This document shows, in pieces, positions 17,380-24,706 of a DNA stretch of 64,000 nt. The translations under genes and the position numbers were made by a program. The notes beneath the pieces are model-generated. The model saw only the letters and a list, made by a program, of their open reading frames with translations. It did no database searches and was not told the origin of the DNA. Positions within the stretch are counted from its first letter, which is position 1, and the number at the start of each line of letters is the position of its first letter. This DNA comes from Microbacterium terrisoli (GTDB taxonomy: Bacteria > Actinomycetota > Actinomycetes > Actinomycetales > Microbacteriaceae): NCBI RefSeq assembly GCF_030866805.1, contig NZ_CP133019.1, positions 2,418,001-2,482,000 of the forward strand. The letters are read 5' to 3'.

Positions 17380-19140
17380 TCAGCGCTGGGCGAGCAGGTG
17401 CGCCACCGCGTCGACTGCGACGACCGTCTCGCGCTCGCCGGAACGGCGGTTCCACACCTCGACCTGGCCGTCGGCGGCGCCGCGACCGGCCACGAGCACC
17501 CACGGCACGCCGATCAGCTCGGCGTCGCCGAACTTGACGCCGGGCGACACCTTCGGGCGGTCGTCGTACAGCACGTCCAGTCCTGCCGCCTCGAGCTGCA
17601 GCGACAGCCGCTCGGCCAGTTCGAAGGCCACCGAATCCTTGCCCGTGGCCACCACGTGCACGTCGAACGGTGCGACCGACTCGGGCCAGATGAGGCCCCG
17701 CGCGTCGTTGTTCAGCTCGGCGATGATCGCGAGGATGCGGGTCACGCCGATGCCGTACGAGCCCATCGTGACGGTCACGAGCTTGCCGTTCTCGTCGAGC
17801 ACCTTCAGCCCCAGCGCCTCGGCGTACTTGCGCCCGAGCTGGAAGACGTGGCCGATCTCCATGCCGCGCGCCAAGTGCACGGGACCCGATCCGTCCGGGG
17901 CCGGGTCGCCGTCGCGCACCGTGGCGACCTGCACCACGCCGTCCGGCGTGAAGTCGCGCCCGGCCACGAGCGAGTGCACGTGCTTCTCGTGCAGGTTCGC
18001 ACCGGTGATCCAGCTCGTGCCGTCTGACACGCGCGGGTCGACGAGGTAGCGGATTCCGGTCGTCGCGTGCTCGCCGAGCACGGCGCCCTCCGGCGACCAG
18101 GGTCCGATGTAGCCCTTGACCAGGTCGGGGTGCTTCGCGAAGTCCGCGGGAGTGGCCGCCTCGACCGCGGCGGGGGCGAAGGCGACCTCGGCGCGCTTGT
18201 CGTCCACGTCGCGGTCTCCGGGGATGCCGACGATCACGAGCTCGCGCGTGCCGTCCAGGTGCGTCAGGGCCAGCACGACGTTCTTCAGGGTGTCGGCGGC
18301 GGTGTACTCGCCGTCCAGCACGGCGTTGGAGTGCGCCACGAGCGTGTCGATCGTGGGGGTGTTCGGCGAATCGAAGATCACCGGTGCCGGCAGAGCGTCG
18401 AAGGCGACGGGCTCGGGGACTGCGGTGCTGAACGCCTCGACGTTGGCGGCGTACCCGCCGTCCGAGCGCACGAAAGTGTCTTCGCCGACGGCGGTCGGGT
18501 GCAGGAACTCCTCGCTGCGCGAACCGCCCATGGCGCCCGCGTCGGCCTTGACGATGACATACTCCAGGCCCAGGCGTTGGAAGATCCGCTGATAGGCGTC
18601 GCGCTGCGTGAAGTACGAGGCATCCAGCCCCTCGTCGGTGTAGTCGAACGAGTAGGCGTCCTTCATCGTGAACTCGCGTCCGCGCAGCAGGCCGGCGCGC
18701 GGGCGCGCCTCGTCGCGGTACTTGTCCTGGATCTGATAGATCGACAGCGGCAGGTCCTTGTACGACGAGTACAGGTCCTTCACCAGCAGGGTGAAGGCCT
18801 CTTCATGGGTCGGCGCCAGCAGGTAGTCGCCGCCCTTGCGGTCCTGCAGGCGGAACAGCAGGTCGCCGTACTCGTCCCAGCGGCCCGTCGCCTGGTAGGG
18901 CTCGCGGGGCATGAGCGCCGGGAAGTGCACCTCCTGCGCACCCGCGGCATCCATCTCTTCGCGGATGACGCGCTCGATCTTCGCCTTCACGCGCAGGCCC
19001 AGCGGCAGCCACGCGAAGACGCCGGCCGCCTGACGGCGGATGTAGCCGGCGCGCACGAGCAGCTTGTGGCTCGTGACCTCGGCATCGGCGGGATCTTCAC
19101 GGAGCGTGCGGACGAAGTACTTCGACAGACGGGTGACCAC
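17380..19140 (-). CDS. proS: Prolyl-tRNA synthetase, bacterial type with editing domain
   Basis: Charges tRNA-Pro and, through its inserted editing (INS) domain, hydrolyses mischarged Ala-tRNA-Pro. The 586-residue class II enzyme has motif 2 ([18 protein letters not shown]), the insertion domain at about 230-390, motif 3 ([12 protein letters not shown]) and the C-terminal anticodon-binding domain. The length is normal. GTG at 19140 is preceded by TACACT and 6 bases, so the mRNA is probably leaderless. It is divergent from the RNB exonuclease gene. Confidence 0.97.
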   Translation of the reverse strand: MVTRLSKYFVRTLREDPADAEVTSHKLLVRAGYIRRQAAGVFAWLPLGLRVKAKIERVIREEMDAAGAQEVHFPALMPREPYQATGRWDEYGDLLFRLQDRKGGDYLLAPTHEEAFTLLVKDLYSSYKDLPLSIYQIQDKYRDEARPRAGLLRGREFTMKDAYSFDYTDEGLDASYFTQRDAYQRIFQRLGLEYVIVKADAGAMGGSRSEEFLHPTAVGEDTFVRSDGGYAANVEAFSTAVPEPVAFDALPAPVIFDSPNTPTIDTLVAHSNAVLDGEYTAADTLKNVVLALTHLDGTRELVIVGIPGDRDVDDKRAEVAFAPAAVEAATPADFAKHPDLVKGYIGPWSPEGAVLGEHATTGIRYLVDPRVSDGTSWITGANLHEKHVHSLVAGRDFTPDGVVQVATVRDGDPAPDGSGPVHLARGMEIGHVFQLGRKYAEALGLKVLDENGKLVTVTMGSYGIGVTRILAIIAELNNDARGLIWPESVAPFDVHVVATGKDSVAFELAERLSLQLEAAGLDVLYDDRPKVSPGVKFGDAELIGVPWVLVAGRGAADGQVEVWNRRSGERETVVAVDAVAHLLAQR

Positions 19141-19152
19141 CTGACCAGTGTA
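19141..19152 (-). promoter_or_regulatory. Leaderless -10 box of proS
   Basis: TACACT (complement of 19147-19152), GGTCAG, then GTG. The same hexamer drives the divergent RNB gene 45 bases away. Confidence 0.6.
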
Positions 19153-19196
19153 GGGGCGGGCCGAACCGGTCCCCGTTCCGGTGACGGCGCCCCCCG

Positions 19197-19209
19197 TACA
19201 CTGACTGTC
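19197..19209 (+). promoter_or_regulatory. Leaderless -10 box of the RNB exonuclease gene
   Basis: TACACT at 19197-19202, 7 bases, then GTG at 19210. Confidence 0.6.
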
Positions 19210-20658
19210 GTGACCGGTCGCCGCCCTCGCCTCGTTTCAGCGGCTGCGGGGGACGCCCTCGCCGCCGCGCTGTCCGCCCTGCACGACGAGCTCGATCTGC
19301 CCGGTGAGTTCGATCCGGCCGTCACCGACGAGGCCCAGGCCGCTGCCGGCGACGTCCCGGTCGCGCCGTCCGACGACCTGGCAGATCTGCGCGACATCGA
19401 ATTCCTCACGATCGATCCCGAAGGCGCGCGCGACCTCGACCAGGCGCTGCATCTGCAGCGCACGTCGGGCGGCGGCATCCTGCACTACGCCATCGCGGAC
19501 GTGCCGGCCTTCGTCTCGCCGGGAGGGCGGGTGGATGCCGCGGCCCGCGAGCGCGGCGAGACCCTGTACGCCGTGGACGGGACGATCCCCCTGCATCCGC
19601 GGGAGCTCAGCGAAGCAGCGGCGTCGCTGCTCCCCGATCAGGACCGACGCGCCTTCGTCTGGCGCTTCGAGCTGGACGAGCGGGCCGAGCCGGTGGAGGT
19701 GACGCTGACCCGCGCAGTGGTGCGTTCGCGACGACAGTGGACCTACGCCGAGGCGCAGAAGGCTGTCGATGAGAAGTCCGGCCCCGAGTCGCTGACGGCT
19801 CTGCCCTGGCTCGGCGACGAGCGCGCGAAACGCGAGCAGGAACGCGGCGGCGCGAGCCTGAACTCCCCCGAGATCGAGGTGGAGGTCGCAGACGGCCATT
19901 ATGAACTGACCCGGCGTGCGACGCTGCCGATCGAGGACTGGAACGCGCAGGTGTCGCTTCTGACCGGGATGGCGGCGGCCAAGATCATGCTGGATGCCGG
20001 GGTCGGCATCCTGCGCACGATGCCCGCCGCCGACGCCGATGACGTCGCCACGTTCCGGGCGCAGACGGCGGCGCTGGGAAACCTGTGGCCCGAGGGCGTC
20101 GGCTACGGCGAATACCTGCGCGGCCTGCGCGGAGAGGATGCGAAGACGCTCGCGATCCGGGATGCCGCGACCCGGCTGTTCCGCGGCGCCGGGTACACGG
20201 CATTCGACGGCGCCCCGCCCGCCGACACGCTCCAGTCGGCGATCGCCGCGCCCTACGCGCACACGACCGCACCCTTGCGCCGGCTCGTGGACAGGTGGTC
20301 GCTGGTCGTGTGCGAAGCTGCCGCCAACGGACACGAGGTCCCGCAGTGGGCGCGCGAGAGCCTGTCGCAGCTGCCGAAGATCATGGGCCGCAGCAACGGG
20401 CTGGCCGGCCGGTTGGAATCCGCGTCGATCGACCGGGTCGAGGCCGCCGTGCTGCACGGGCGTGAGGGAGAGCGCTTTGCGGGCGTGGTGCTGGGGCGAC
20501 GCAACGGCGGCATGCGCGTGCAGCTGTCGGGCCCGCTGGTGACGGTCGTCGTGGCGGGGCTGGACGCCGGGTCCGGCTCGACGGTCGAGGTGCAGCTGCA
20601 GCGGGCCGACATCGCGACCGGCGAGATAGTGATGGTTCCCGCCGGAAGCCATGCCTGA
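19210..20658 (+). CDS. RNB-domain (RNase II/R-family) exoribonuclease
   Basis: 3'-to-5' exoribonuclease of 482 residues. The RNB catalytic centre is visible as [13 protein letters not shown] (about residues 75-87), with the clustered metal-binding aspartates, and the later [16 protein letters not shown] segment typical of the domain end. It lacks the N-terminal cold-shock domains and has only a short S1-like C-terminus ([19 protein letters not shown]), so it is the compact actinobacterial form, not full RNase R. The GTG start at 19210 is set by the leaderless box. Six GGATGC/GCATCC hexamers lie within it. Confidence 0.92.
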   Translation: MTGRRPRLVSAAAGDALAAALSALHDELDLPGEFDPAVTDEAQAAAGDVPVAPSDDLADLRDIEFLTIDPEGARDLDQALHLQRTSGGGILHYAIADVPAFVSPGGRVDAAARERGETLYAVDGTIPLHPRELSEAAASLLPDQDRRAFVWRFELDERAEPVEVTLTRAVVRSRRQWTYAEAQKAVDEKSGPESLTALPWLGDERAKREQERGGASLNSPEIEVEVADGHYELTRRATLPIEDWNAQVSLLTGMAAAKIMLDAGVGILRTMPAADADDVATFRAQTAALGNLWPEGVGYGEYLRGLRGEDAKTLAIRDAATRLFRGAGYTAFDGAPPADTLQSAIAAPYAHTTAPLRRLVDRWSLVVCEAAANGHEVPQWARESLSQLPKIMGRSNGLAGRLESASIDRVEAAVLHGREGERFAGVVLGRRNGGMRVQLSGPLVTVVVAGLDAGSGSTVEVQLQRADIATGEIVMVPAGSHA

Positions 20659-20736
20659 TGGCCGCGGTGCTGCTGTGTGATGGCGCGCTGTCGCTGACGG
20701 CCGGCGCCTGCCCCTGCGCGCATGTGTTCGCCCCAC

Positions 20737-20748
20737 TACGCTGATGCG
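20737..20748 (+). promoter_or_regulatory. Leaderless -10 box of the phosphotransferase gene
   Basis: TACGCT at 20737-20742, GATGCG, then GTG at 20749. It excludes the longer start at 20722. Confidence 0.55.
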
Positions 20749-21642
20749 GTGGCGCGCATACCCGAGGCTGAGATCGACGTCGACCTGGATCTGGTGAGGC
20801 GCCTGCTCGAACGTCAGCATCCGGATCTGGCGGCGCTGCCGATGACCATCGCCGCCAACGGGTGGGACAACGTCATGGTCCGCCTGGGCGACGACCTCGC
20901 CGTGCGCATCCCGCGGCGCGCAGTGGCCGCACGACTGGTCGAACACGAGCAGCAGGTGCTGCCCCGGCTCGCATCGCGGCTGCCGCTCGACGTGCCGGTT
21001 CCGGTGCGGGTCGGCCGGCCGACGCCGTTCTATCCCTGGGCGTGGTCGGTGGTGCCGTGGCGGGACGGTGCGGCGGCGGCCTACTCGCCTGCGCACGAGC
21101 GCGACGCGTGGGCCGAGCAGCTGGCCGATGCCCTGGCCGCGCTGCACGTGCCGGCGGACGCCGACGCACCCGCGAATCCCGTGCGCGGGGTGCCGCTTGC
21201 CGGGCGGGTCGACGCGATCCGGGCACGGATGACCGGATTCGCGCGGGCCGGCGAGCTGCGCGCCGCCTTCGACCGGGATGCCGCAGCCCCGGCATACACC
21301 GGCACGCCGCTGTGGATACACGGCGACCCGCACCCGCTGAACATGCTGTGCCGCGACGGTGCGCTGACCGCGCTGATCGATTTCGGGGACGTCACCGCGG
21401 GCGACCCCGCCACCGATCTGGCGGCGGCGTGGATGACCTTCACCGCACGCGGCCGCGCAGCCTTCATCGATCGGTACACGACGATGGCTCGCACCGGTGA
21501 CGGGGCGGATGCCGCCACCTGGCTGCGAGCACGGGCCTGGGCGGCGGGGATGGCCTCATCCATGCTGTCGGCCAGCGACGACCACGCAGCGCTGGCCGCG
21601 ATCGGCCGGCACACCCTCGCGCAGGTGCTCGACGCGCCCTGA
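20749..21642 (+). CDS. Aminoglycoside-phosphotransferase-family kinase
   Basis: A 297-residue APH/choline-kinase-like protein. It has an N-lobe phosphate/nucleotide strand (GWDNVMVRLGDDLAVRIPRR, with the Lys position taken by Arg), the catalytic loop HGDPHPLNML (about 190) and the metal-binding DFGD (about 210). Such proteins phosphorylate antibiotics or small metabolites, and many environmental members are not resistance genes; the substrate cannot be told here. The leaderless box supports GTG at 20749 over ATG at 20722. The gene stands alone and converges on the AlaX-type gene. Confidence 0.85.
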   Translation: MARIPEAEIDVDLDLVRRLLERQHPDLAALPMTIAANGWDNVMVRLGDDLAVRIPRRAVAARLVEHEQQVLPRLASRLPLDVPVPVRVGRPTPFYPWAWSVVPWRDGAAAAYSPAHERDAWAEQLADALAALHVPADADAPANPVRGVPLAGRVDAIRARMTGFARAGELRAAFDRDAAAPAYTGTPLWIHGDPHPLNMLCRDGALTALIDFGDVTAGDPATDLAAAWMTFTARGRAAFIDRYTTMARTGDGADAATWLRARAWAAGMASSMLSASDDHAALAAIGRHTLAQVLDAP

Positions 21643-21654
21643 CCCCCCTCCCAC

Positions 21655-21758
21655 GCACCCGCGAGGTGCCCCTCCGCACCCGCGAGATGCCCCTCCGCAC
21701 CCGCGAGATGCCCTCCGCACCCGCGAGCTGCCCTTCCGCACCCGCGCGGTGCCCCCGT
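21655..21758. repeat. Minisatellite of about five 20-21-base units
   Basis: Tandem GC-rich units with core GCACCCGCGAG-N-TGCCC at 21655-21675, 21676-21696, 21697-21716, 21717-21737 and a degraded fifth copy at 21738-21758. They lie between two convergent genes. No open frame with a start uses them convincingly. Confidence 0.85.
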
Positions 21759-21832
21759 GACCGCGGGCCGCGCCCGGCCGCATGCTGCAGCATCCTGCTC
21801 GTGCGCCAGGGTTTCACTCGAGGGCTACAGGT

Positions 21833-21873
21833 TCCCGCTGATGCGACAGGAAAAACCTGGCGCATCAGCGGGA
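21833..21873. terminator. Long hairpin with A5/U5 loop between convergent genes
   Basis: Arms of 13 perfect base pairs (21833-21845 with 21861-21873), then one mismatch, then a 4-base inner stem CAGG/CCTG closing a loop of five A (five U on the other strand). The position between the phosphotransferase and AlaX-type genes suggests a two-way terminator. The upstream segment GCGCCAGG (21803-21810) could pair instead with CCTGGCGC (21856-21863). Confidence 0.6.
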
Positions 21874-21912
21874 GACTGGCGCGCGACGACGCGAGCTACG
21901 ACGGAAGTTCCC

Positions 21913-22782
21913 TCACCGCGGGGTGGCGGTCGTGGTCATCACGAGCAGTTGCGGGTCCGAGACATCCAACGCGACTGAGATCGAGGCGAAGTCGGCCAGC
22001 GACGCCGCATGCGTACCGCCGCACGGGATCGACGCGTGCCCTTCGGGCAGTTCGCACTCCCACCGTCGACGGTCGATGATCGTCGGGCCGTCGACGGCGA
22101 CCTCGACCGCACCGCCGGTGGCGATCCATGCCGCCAGCAGCTCGTTGATGCGCGCCTCGCGCGCAGCGACCGACTCCGCGAAAGCCGCTGAGTCGAACCC
22201 CGCCTTGCGCAGGCTCTTGCCCAGCCGATAGTCGTCGACGGCGCCGTCTTCGTGGATTCGACTGCTCTGGTTCGCCCGGCCTTCGAAATCCGGGGTGCCC
22301 AGGGCATCGGCGCCGGGATCCTTGCGCCACAGGTCGGCGAGCGACAGGTCGAGGGCGAGGGATGCCAGGTGGCACGCGGTGTGCCCGCGGCTCAGCGCCG
22401 CGCGGCGTGCGGCATCCACTTCGGCGGTGACCGCCGTCCCCGGAACCAGCCACGCCGGCGCGTCGGTGTCAAGCCGGTGCGCGACCAGCCAGGTCCAGCC
22501 CTCGGTGCCGCGCTTGACGGGGATGTCGGTGCCCACGAACAGAGCACCCTCGGCATCGGTTGCCGCCATCACGGCCTCCACCACGCGCACCTCGGCACCG
22601 CCGCCGCTGGGCGAGCGCAGCACGCCCGCGTCGCCCGGCTGGTCGGGCCAGGTGTGGTCGACCGGGTGGAACGGGGTCGCATCGAGGATCACGACCGCGC
22701 CCCCGGCATCCTCTCCCACGCGCACCACAGCACTTTCACCCGTCACCGCTCCGCGCGGGAACGTCACCACCGTCGCCGACAT
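21913..22782 (-). CDS. Alanyl-tRNA editing protein (AlaX-like)
   Basis: Free-standing hydrolase related to the editing domain of AlaRS; it removes Ser or Gly wrongly attached to tRNA-Ala. The 289-residue protein has the zinc-site pattern of the family: the HTACH sequence in SRGHTACHLAS and CGGTH in IPCGGTHAAS. The N-terminal barrel contains DATPFHPVDH. Length and layout fit the longer AlaX type. ATG at 22782 follows AAGGAGG. It has no operon partner. The tRNA specificity is inferred from family only. Confidence 0.88.
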   Translation of the reverse strand: MSATVVTFPRGAVTGESAVVRVGEDAGGAVVILDATPFHPVDHTWPDQPGDAGVLRSPSGGGAEVRVVEAVMAATDAEGALFVGTDIPVKRGTEGWTWLVAHRLDTDAPAWLVPGTAVTAEVDAARRAALSRGHTACHLASLALDLSLADLWRKDPGADALGTPDFEGRANQSSRIHEDGAVDDYRLGKSLRKAGFDSAAFAESVAAREARINELLAAWIATGGAVEVAVDGPTIIDRRRWECELPEGHASIPCGGTHAASLADFASISVALDVSDPQLLVMTTTATPR

Positions 22783-22884
22783 GGGCCTCCTTCGACTGCC
22801 GCATCACAGGCTATCAACGGCGAGAAGAGGGGATGTCGGAGCCCGCCCCTATCGTGCAGGCAGGCAAGTCACACAGGAGGACGC

Positions 22885-23313
22885 ATGGCCACCTTGGGAA
22901 ACATCACGTTCTACGCCGACGACCCCCGGGCCCTGTCCCATTTCTGGTCCGACGTGTTCGGCTATCCGCACACGGAGTGGGACGAGCCGCTGCGTTCGCA
23001 GCTGCTCGCCTCCGGCCTCACCGAGGCCGACCTCAATGCACGAGGGCTCGCCGAAGACCCCGAGCACAAGGGGCCGCGTCTGTTCTTCCACCACGCCGAC
23101 GAACGGAAGGCCGGCCGCAATCGGCTGCATCTGGACATCAACGCTCCGCGCACCGGCGACGGTGACGACCGCGAGCAGCTGGAGGCCGAGAGAGACCGCC
23201 TGGTCGCGCTGGGCGCGAAGGTCGTGCGGGTCATCGACCAGCAGTGGGGGCCGTGGCCCGAGTACTACTTCCAGATGCAGGATCCGGAGGGCAACGAGTT
23301 CTGCCTGCAGTGA
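22885..23313 (+). CDS. VOC-superfamily (glyoxalase-like) protein
   Basis: A 142-residue protein with the paired beta-alpha-beta-beta-beta modules of the vicinal-oxygen-chelate fold: first module ITFYADDPRALSHFWSDVFG, second module ending YYFQMQDPEGNEFCLQ. The conserved terminal glutamate is in place. Members include glyoxalases, dioxygenases and antibiotic-binding proteins, and I cannot narrow it further. ACAGGAGG precedes the ATG at 22885. It ends 12 bases from the convergent ispG. Confidence 0.85.
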   Translation: MATLGNITFYADDPRALSHFWSDVFGYPHTEWDEPLRSQLLASGLTEADLNARGLAEDPEHKGPRLFFHHADERKAGRNRLHLDINAPRTGDGDDREQLEAERDRLVALGAKVVRVIDQQWGPWPEYYFQMQDPEGNEFCLQ

Positions 23314-23325
23314 TCACTCCACGTC

Positions 23326-24477
23326 TCAGCGGGTGATCACCTGTGCAGTTCCGATCGCGGCATCCGGTCCCGCCTCGGCGGCGATCCGCTCGGCCTCGGC
23401 GATCAGTGTCGCCACGATCTCGGACTCGGGCACCGTCTTGATGACCTGACCCTTGACGAAGATCTGACCCTTGCCGTTGCCGGATGCCACGCCCAGGTCG
23501 GCCTCGCGCGCCTCGCCCGGTCCGTTCACGACGCAGCCCATCACCGCGACGCGCAGCGGCACCGTGAGGTCCTTGAGGCCTTCGGTGACCGACTCGGCCA
23601 GCGAATACACGTCGACCTGCGCCCGCCCGCACGACGGGCACGACACGATCTCCAACGTGCGCTCGCGCAGTCCCAGCGACTGCAAGATCTGCAGCCCCAC
23701 CTTGACCTCTTCGACCGGCGGGGCCGACAGCGACACCCGGATGGTGTCGCCGATGCCCTCGCTCAGCAGGATGCCGAAGGCCGTTGCCGACTTCACCGTT
23801 CCCTGCAGCGCGGGGCCCGCTTCGGTCACCCCGAGGTGCAGCGGCCAGTCGCCGCGCTCGGCCAGCAGCCGGTAGGCCTTGACCATCGTGACCGGGTCGT
23901 GGTGCTTGACCGAGATCTTGAAGTCGTGGAAGTCGTGCTCCTCGAACAGGGATGCCTCCCAGACGGCGCTGTCCACGAGCGCCTCGGGGGTCGCGCTGCC
24001 GTACTTCTCCATCAGCCGCTTGTCGAGCGATCCGGCGTTCACGCCGATGCGCAGCGACACCCCGGCCGCCGAGGCGGCCTTCGCGATCTCGCCGACTTTG
24101 TCGTCGAACTGACGGATGTTGCCGGGGTTGACCCGCACCGCCCCGCAGCCGGCGTCGATCGCGGCGAACACGTACCGCGGCTGGAAGTGGATGTCGGCGA
24201 TCACCGGGATCTGGCTCTTTCGCGCGATGATCGGCAGCGCGTCGGCATCGTCCTGGCTGGGTACGGCGACCCGCACGATGTCACAGCCGGTGGCCGTGAG
24301 CTCGGCGATCTGCTGCAGCGTCGCGTTGATGTCGGTGGTCGGGGTGGTCGTCATCGACTGCACGGTGATGGGCGCATCGCCGCCGACCAGCGCCGTGCCC
24401 ACGCGGATCTGCCGGCTCTTGCGGCGTGGAGAGAGCACGGTGGGCACCCGCGGCATCCCGAGATTGACTGCTGGCAT
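23326..24477 (-). CDS. ispG: 4-hydroxy-3-methylbut-2-enyl diphosphate synthase
   Basis: Iron-sulfur enzyme of the MEP isoprenoid pathway that reductively converts MEcPP to HMBPP. The 383-residue protein has the TIM-barrel part ([32 protein letters not shown]) and the C-terminal 4Fe-4S segment [12 protein letters not shown] plus [10 protein letters not shown], the three expected cysteines. ATG at 24477 is preceded by TAGGCT and 7 bases, so it is likely leaderless; the longer start at 24528 is rejected. It is divergent from the trp leader. Its usual partners dxr and rseP are in the window but separated from it. Confidence 0.96.
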   Translation of the reverse strand: MPAVNLGMPRVPTVLSPRRKSRQIRVGTALVGGDAPITVQSMTTTPTTDINATLQQIAELTATGCDIVRVAVPSQDDADALPIIARKSQIPVIADIHFQPRYVFAAIDAGCGAVRVNPGNIRQFDDKVGEIAKAASAAGVSLRIGVNAGSLDKRLMEKYGSATPEALVDSAVWEASLFEEHDFHDFKISVKHHDPVTMVKAYRLLAERGDWPLHLGVTEAGPALQGTVKSATAFGILLSEGIGDTIRVSLSAPPVEEVKVGLQILQSLGLRERTLEIVSCPSCGRAQVDVYSLAESVTEGLKDLTVPLRVAVMGCVVNGPGEAREADLGVASGNGKGQIFVKGQVIKTVPESEIVATLIAEAERIAAEAGPDAAIGTAQVITR

Positions 24478-24490
24478 GCCGATCAGCCTA
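24478..24490 (-). promoter_or_regulatory. Leaderless -10 box of ispG
   Basis: TAGGCT (complement of 24485-24490), GATCGGC, then ATG at 24477. Confidence 0.6.
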
Positions 24491-24569
24491 CGACTCGACG
24501 CTGGTCGCCCGGTGCGATCACGGCGCACACGGACCAGTCACACGGTGCGACGGCTCTCGCCCGGTGTGG

Positions 24570-24581
24570 TAGTTTCGCCCC
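24570..24581 (+). promoter_or_regulatory. Leaderless -10 box of the trp leader peptide
   Basis: TAGTTT at 24570-24575, CGCCCC, then the ATG of the 11-residue leader at 24582. This puts the transcription start at or next to the leader start codon. The -35 region (TGCGAC, 24546-24551) is weak. Confidence 0.6.
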
Positions 24582-24617
24582 ATGTTCACGAACTCCTCCT
24601 GGTGGCCCACCCGCTGA
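24582..24617 (+). CDS. trpL: trp operon leader peptide with tandem Trp codons
   Basis: ATG-TTC-ACG-AAC-TCC-TCC-TGG-TGG-CCC-ACC-CGC-TGA encodes MFTNSSWWPTR. Two adjacent Trp codons directly before alternative RNA hairpins are the classical sign of transcription attenuation. When charged tRNA-Trp is scarce the ribosome stalls on the Trp codons and the downstream antiterminator forms. The peptide resembles leader peptides known ahead of Streptomyces anthranilate synthase genes. It probably begins at the 5' end of the transcript, so it would be translated from a leaderless mRNA. Confidence 0.85.
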   Translation: MFTNSSWWPTR

Positions 24618-24664
24618 GGCGGTGTGTTCGCGTACGTTCCCACAGACCGCCCTTCGAGGCGGTC
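24618..24664 (+). promoter_or_regulatory. trp attenuator: antiterminator arm and terminator hairpin
   Basis: The terminator is a 7-base stem, GACCGCC (24645-24651) with GGCGGTC (24658-24664), loop CTTCGA, followed by TTCGTGT. The segment GGCGGT at 24618-24623, overlapping the leader stop region, can instead pair with ACCGCC at 24646-24651. The two structures are mutually exclusive. Confidence 0.8.
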
Positions 24665-24706
24665 TTCGTGTCTGAGGCCCGCCCGCACATACCCGAAAGG
24701 CCTGCA

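Noticed and set aside
20749..21642. Calling the APH-like kinase an antibiotic-resistance gene
   Set aside because: The family is broad, no resistance-specific motif was seen and there is no mobile-element context.
21655..21758. CRISPR array
   Set aside because: The units are tandem without unique spacers and there is no cas gene.
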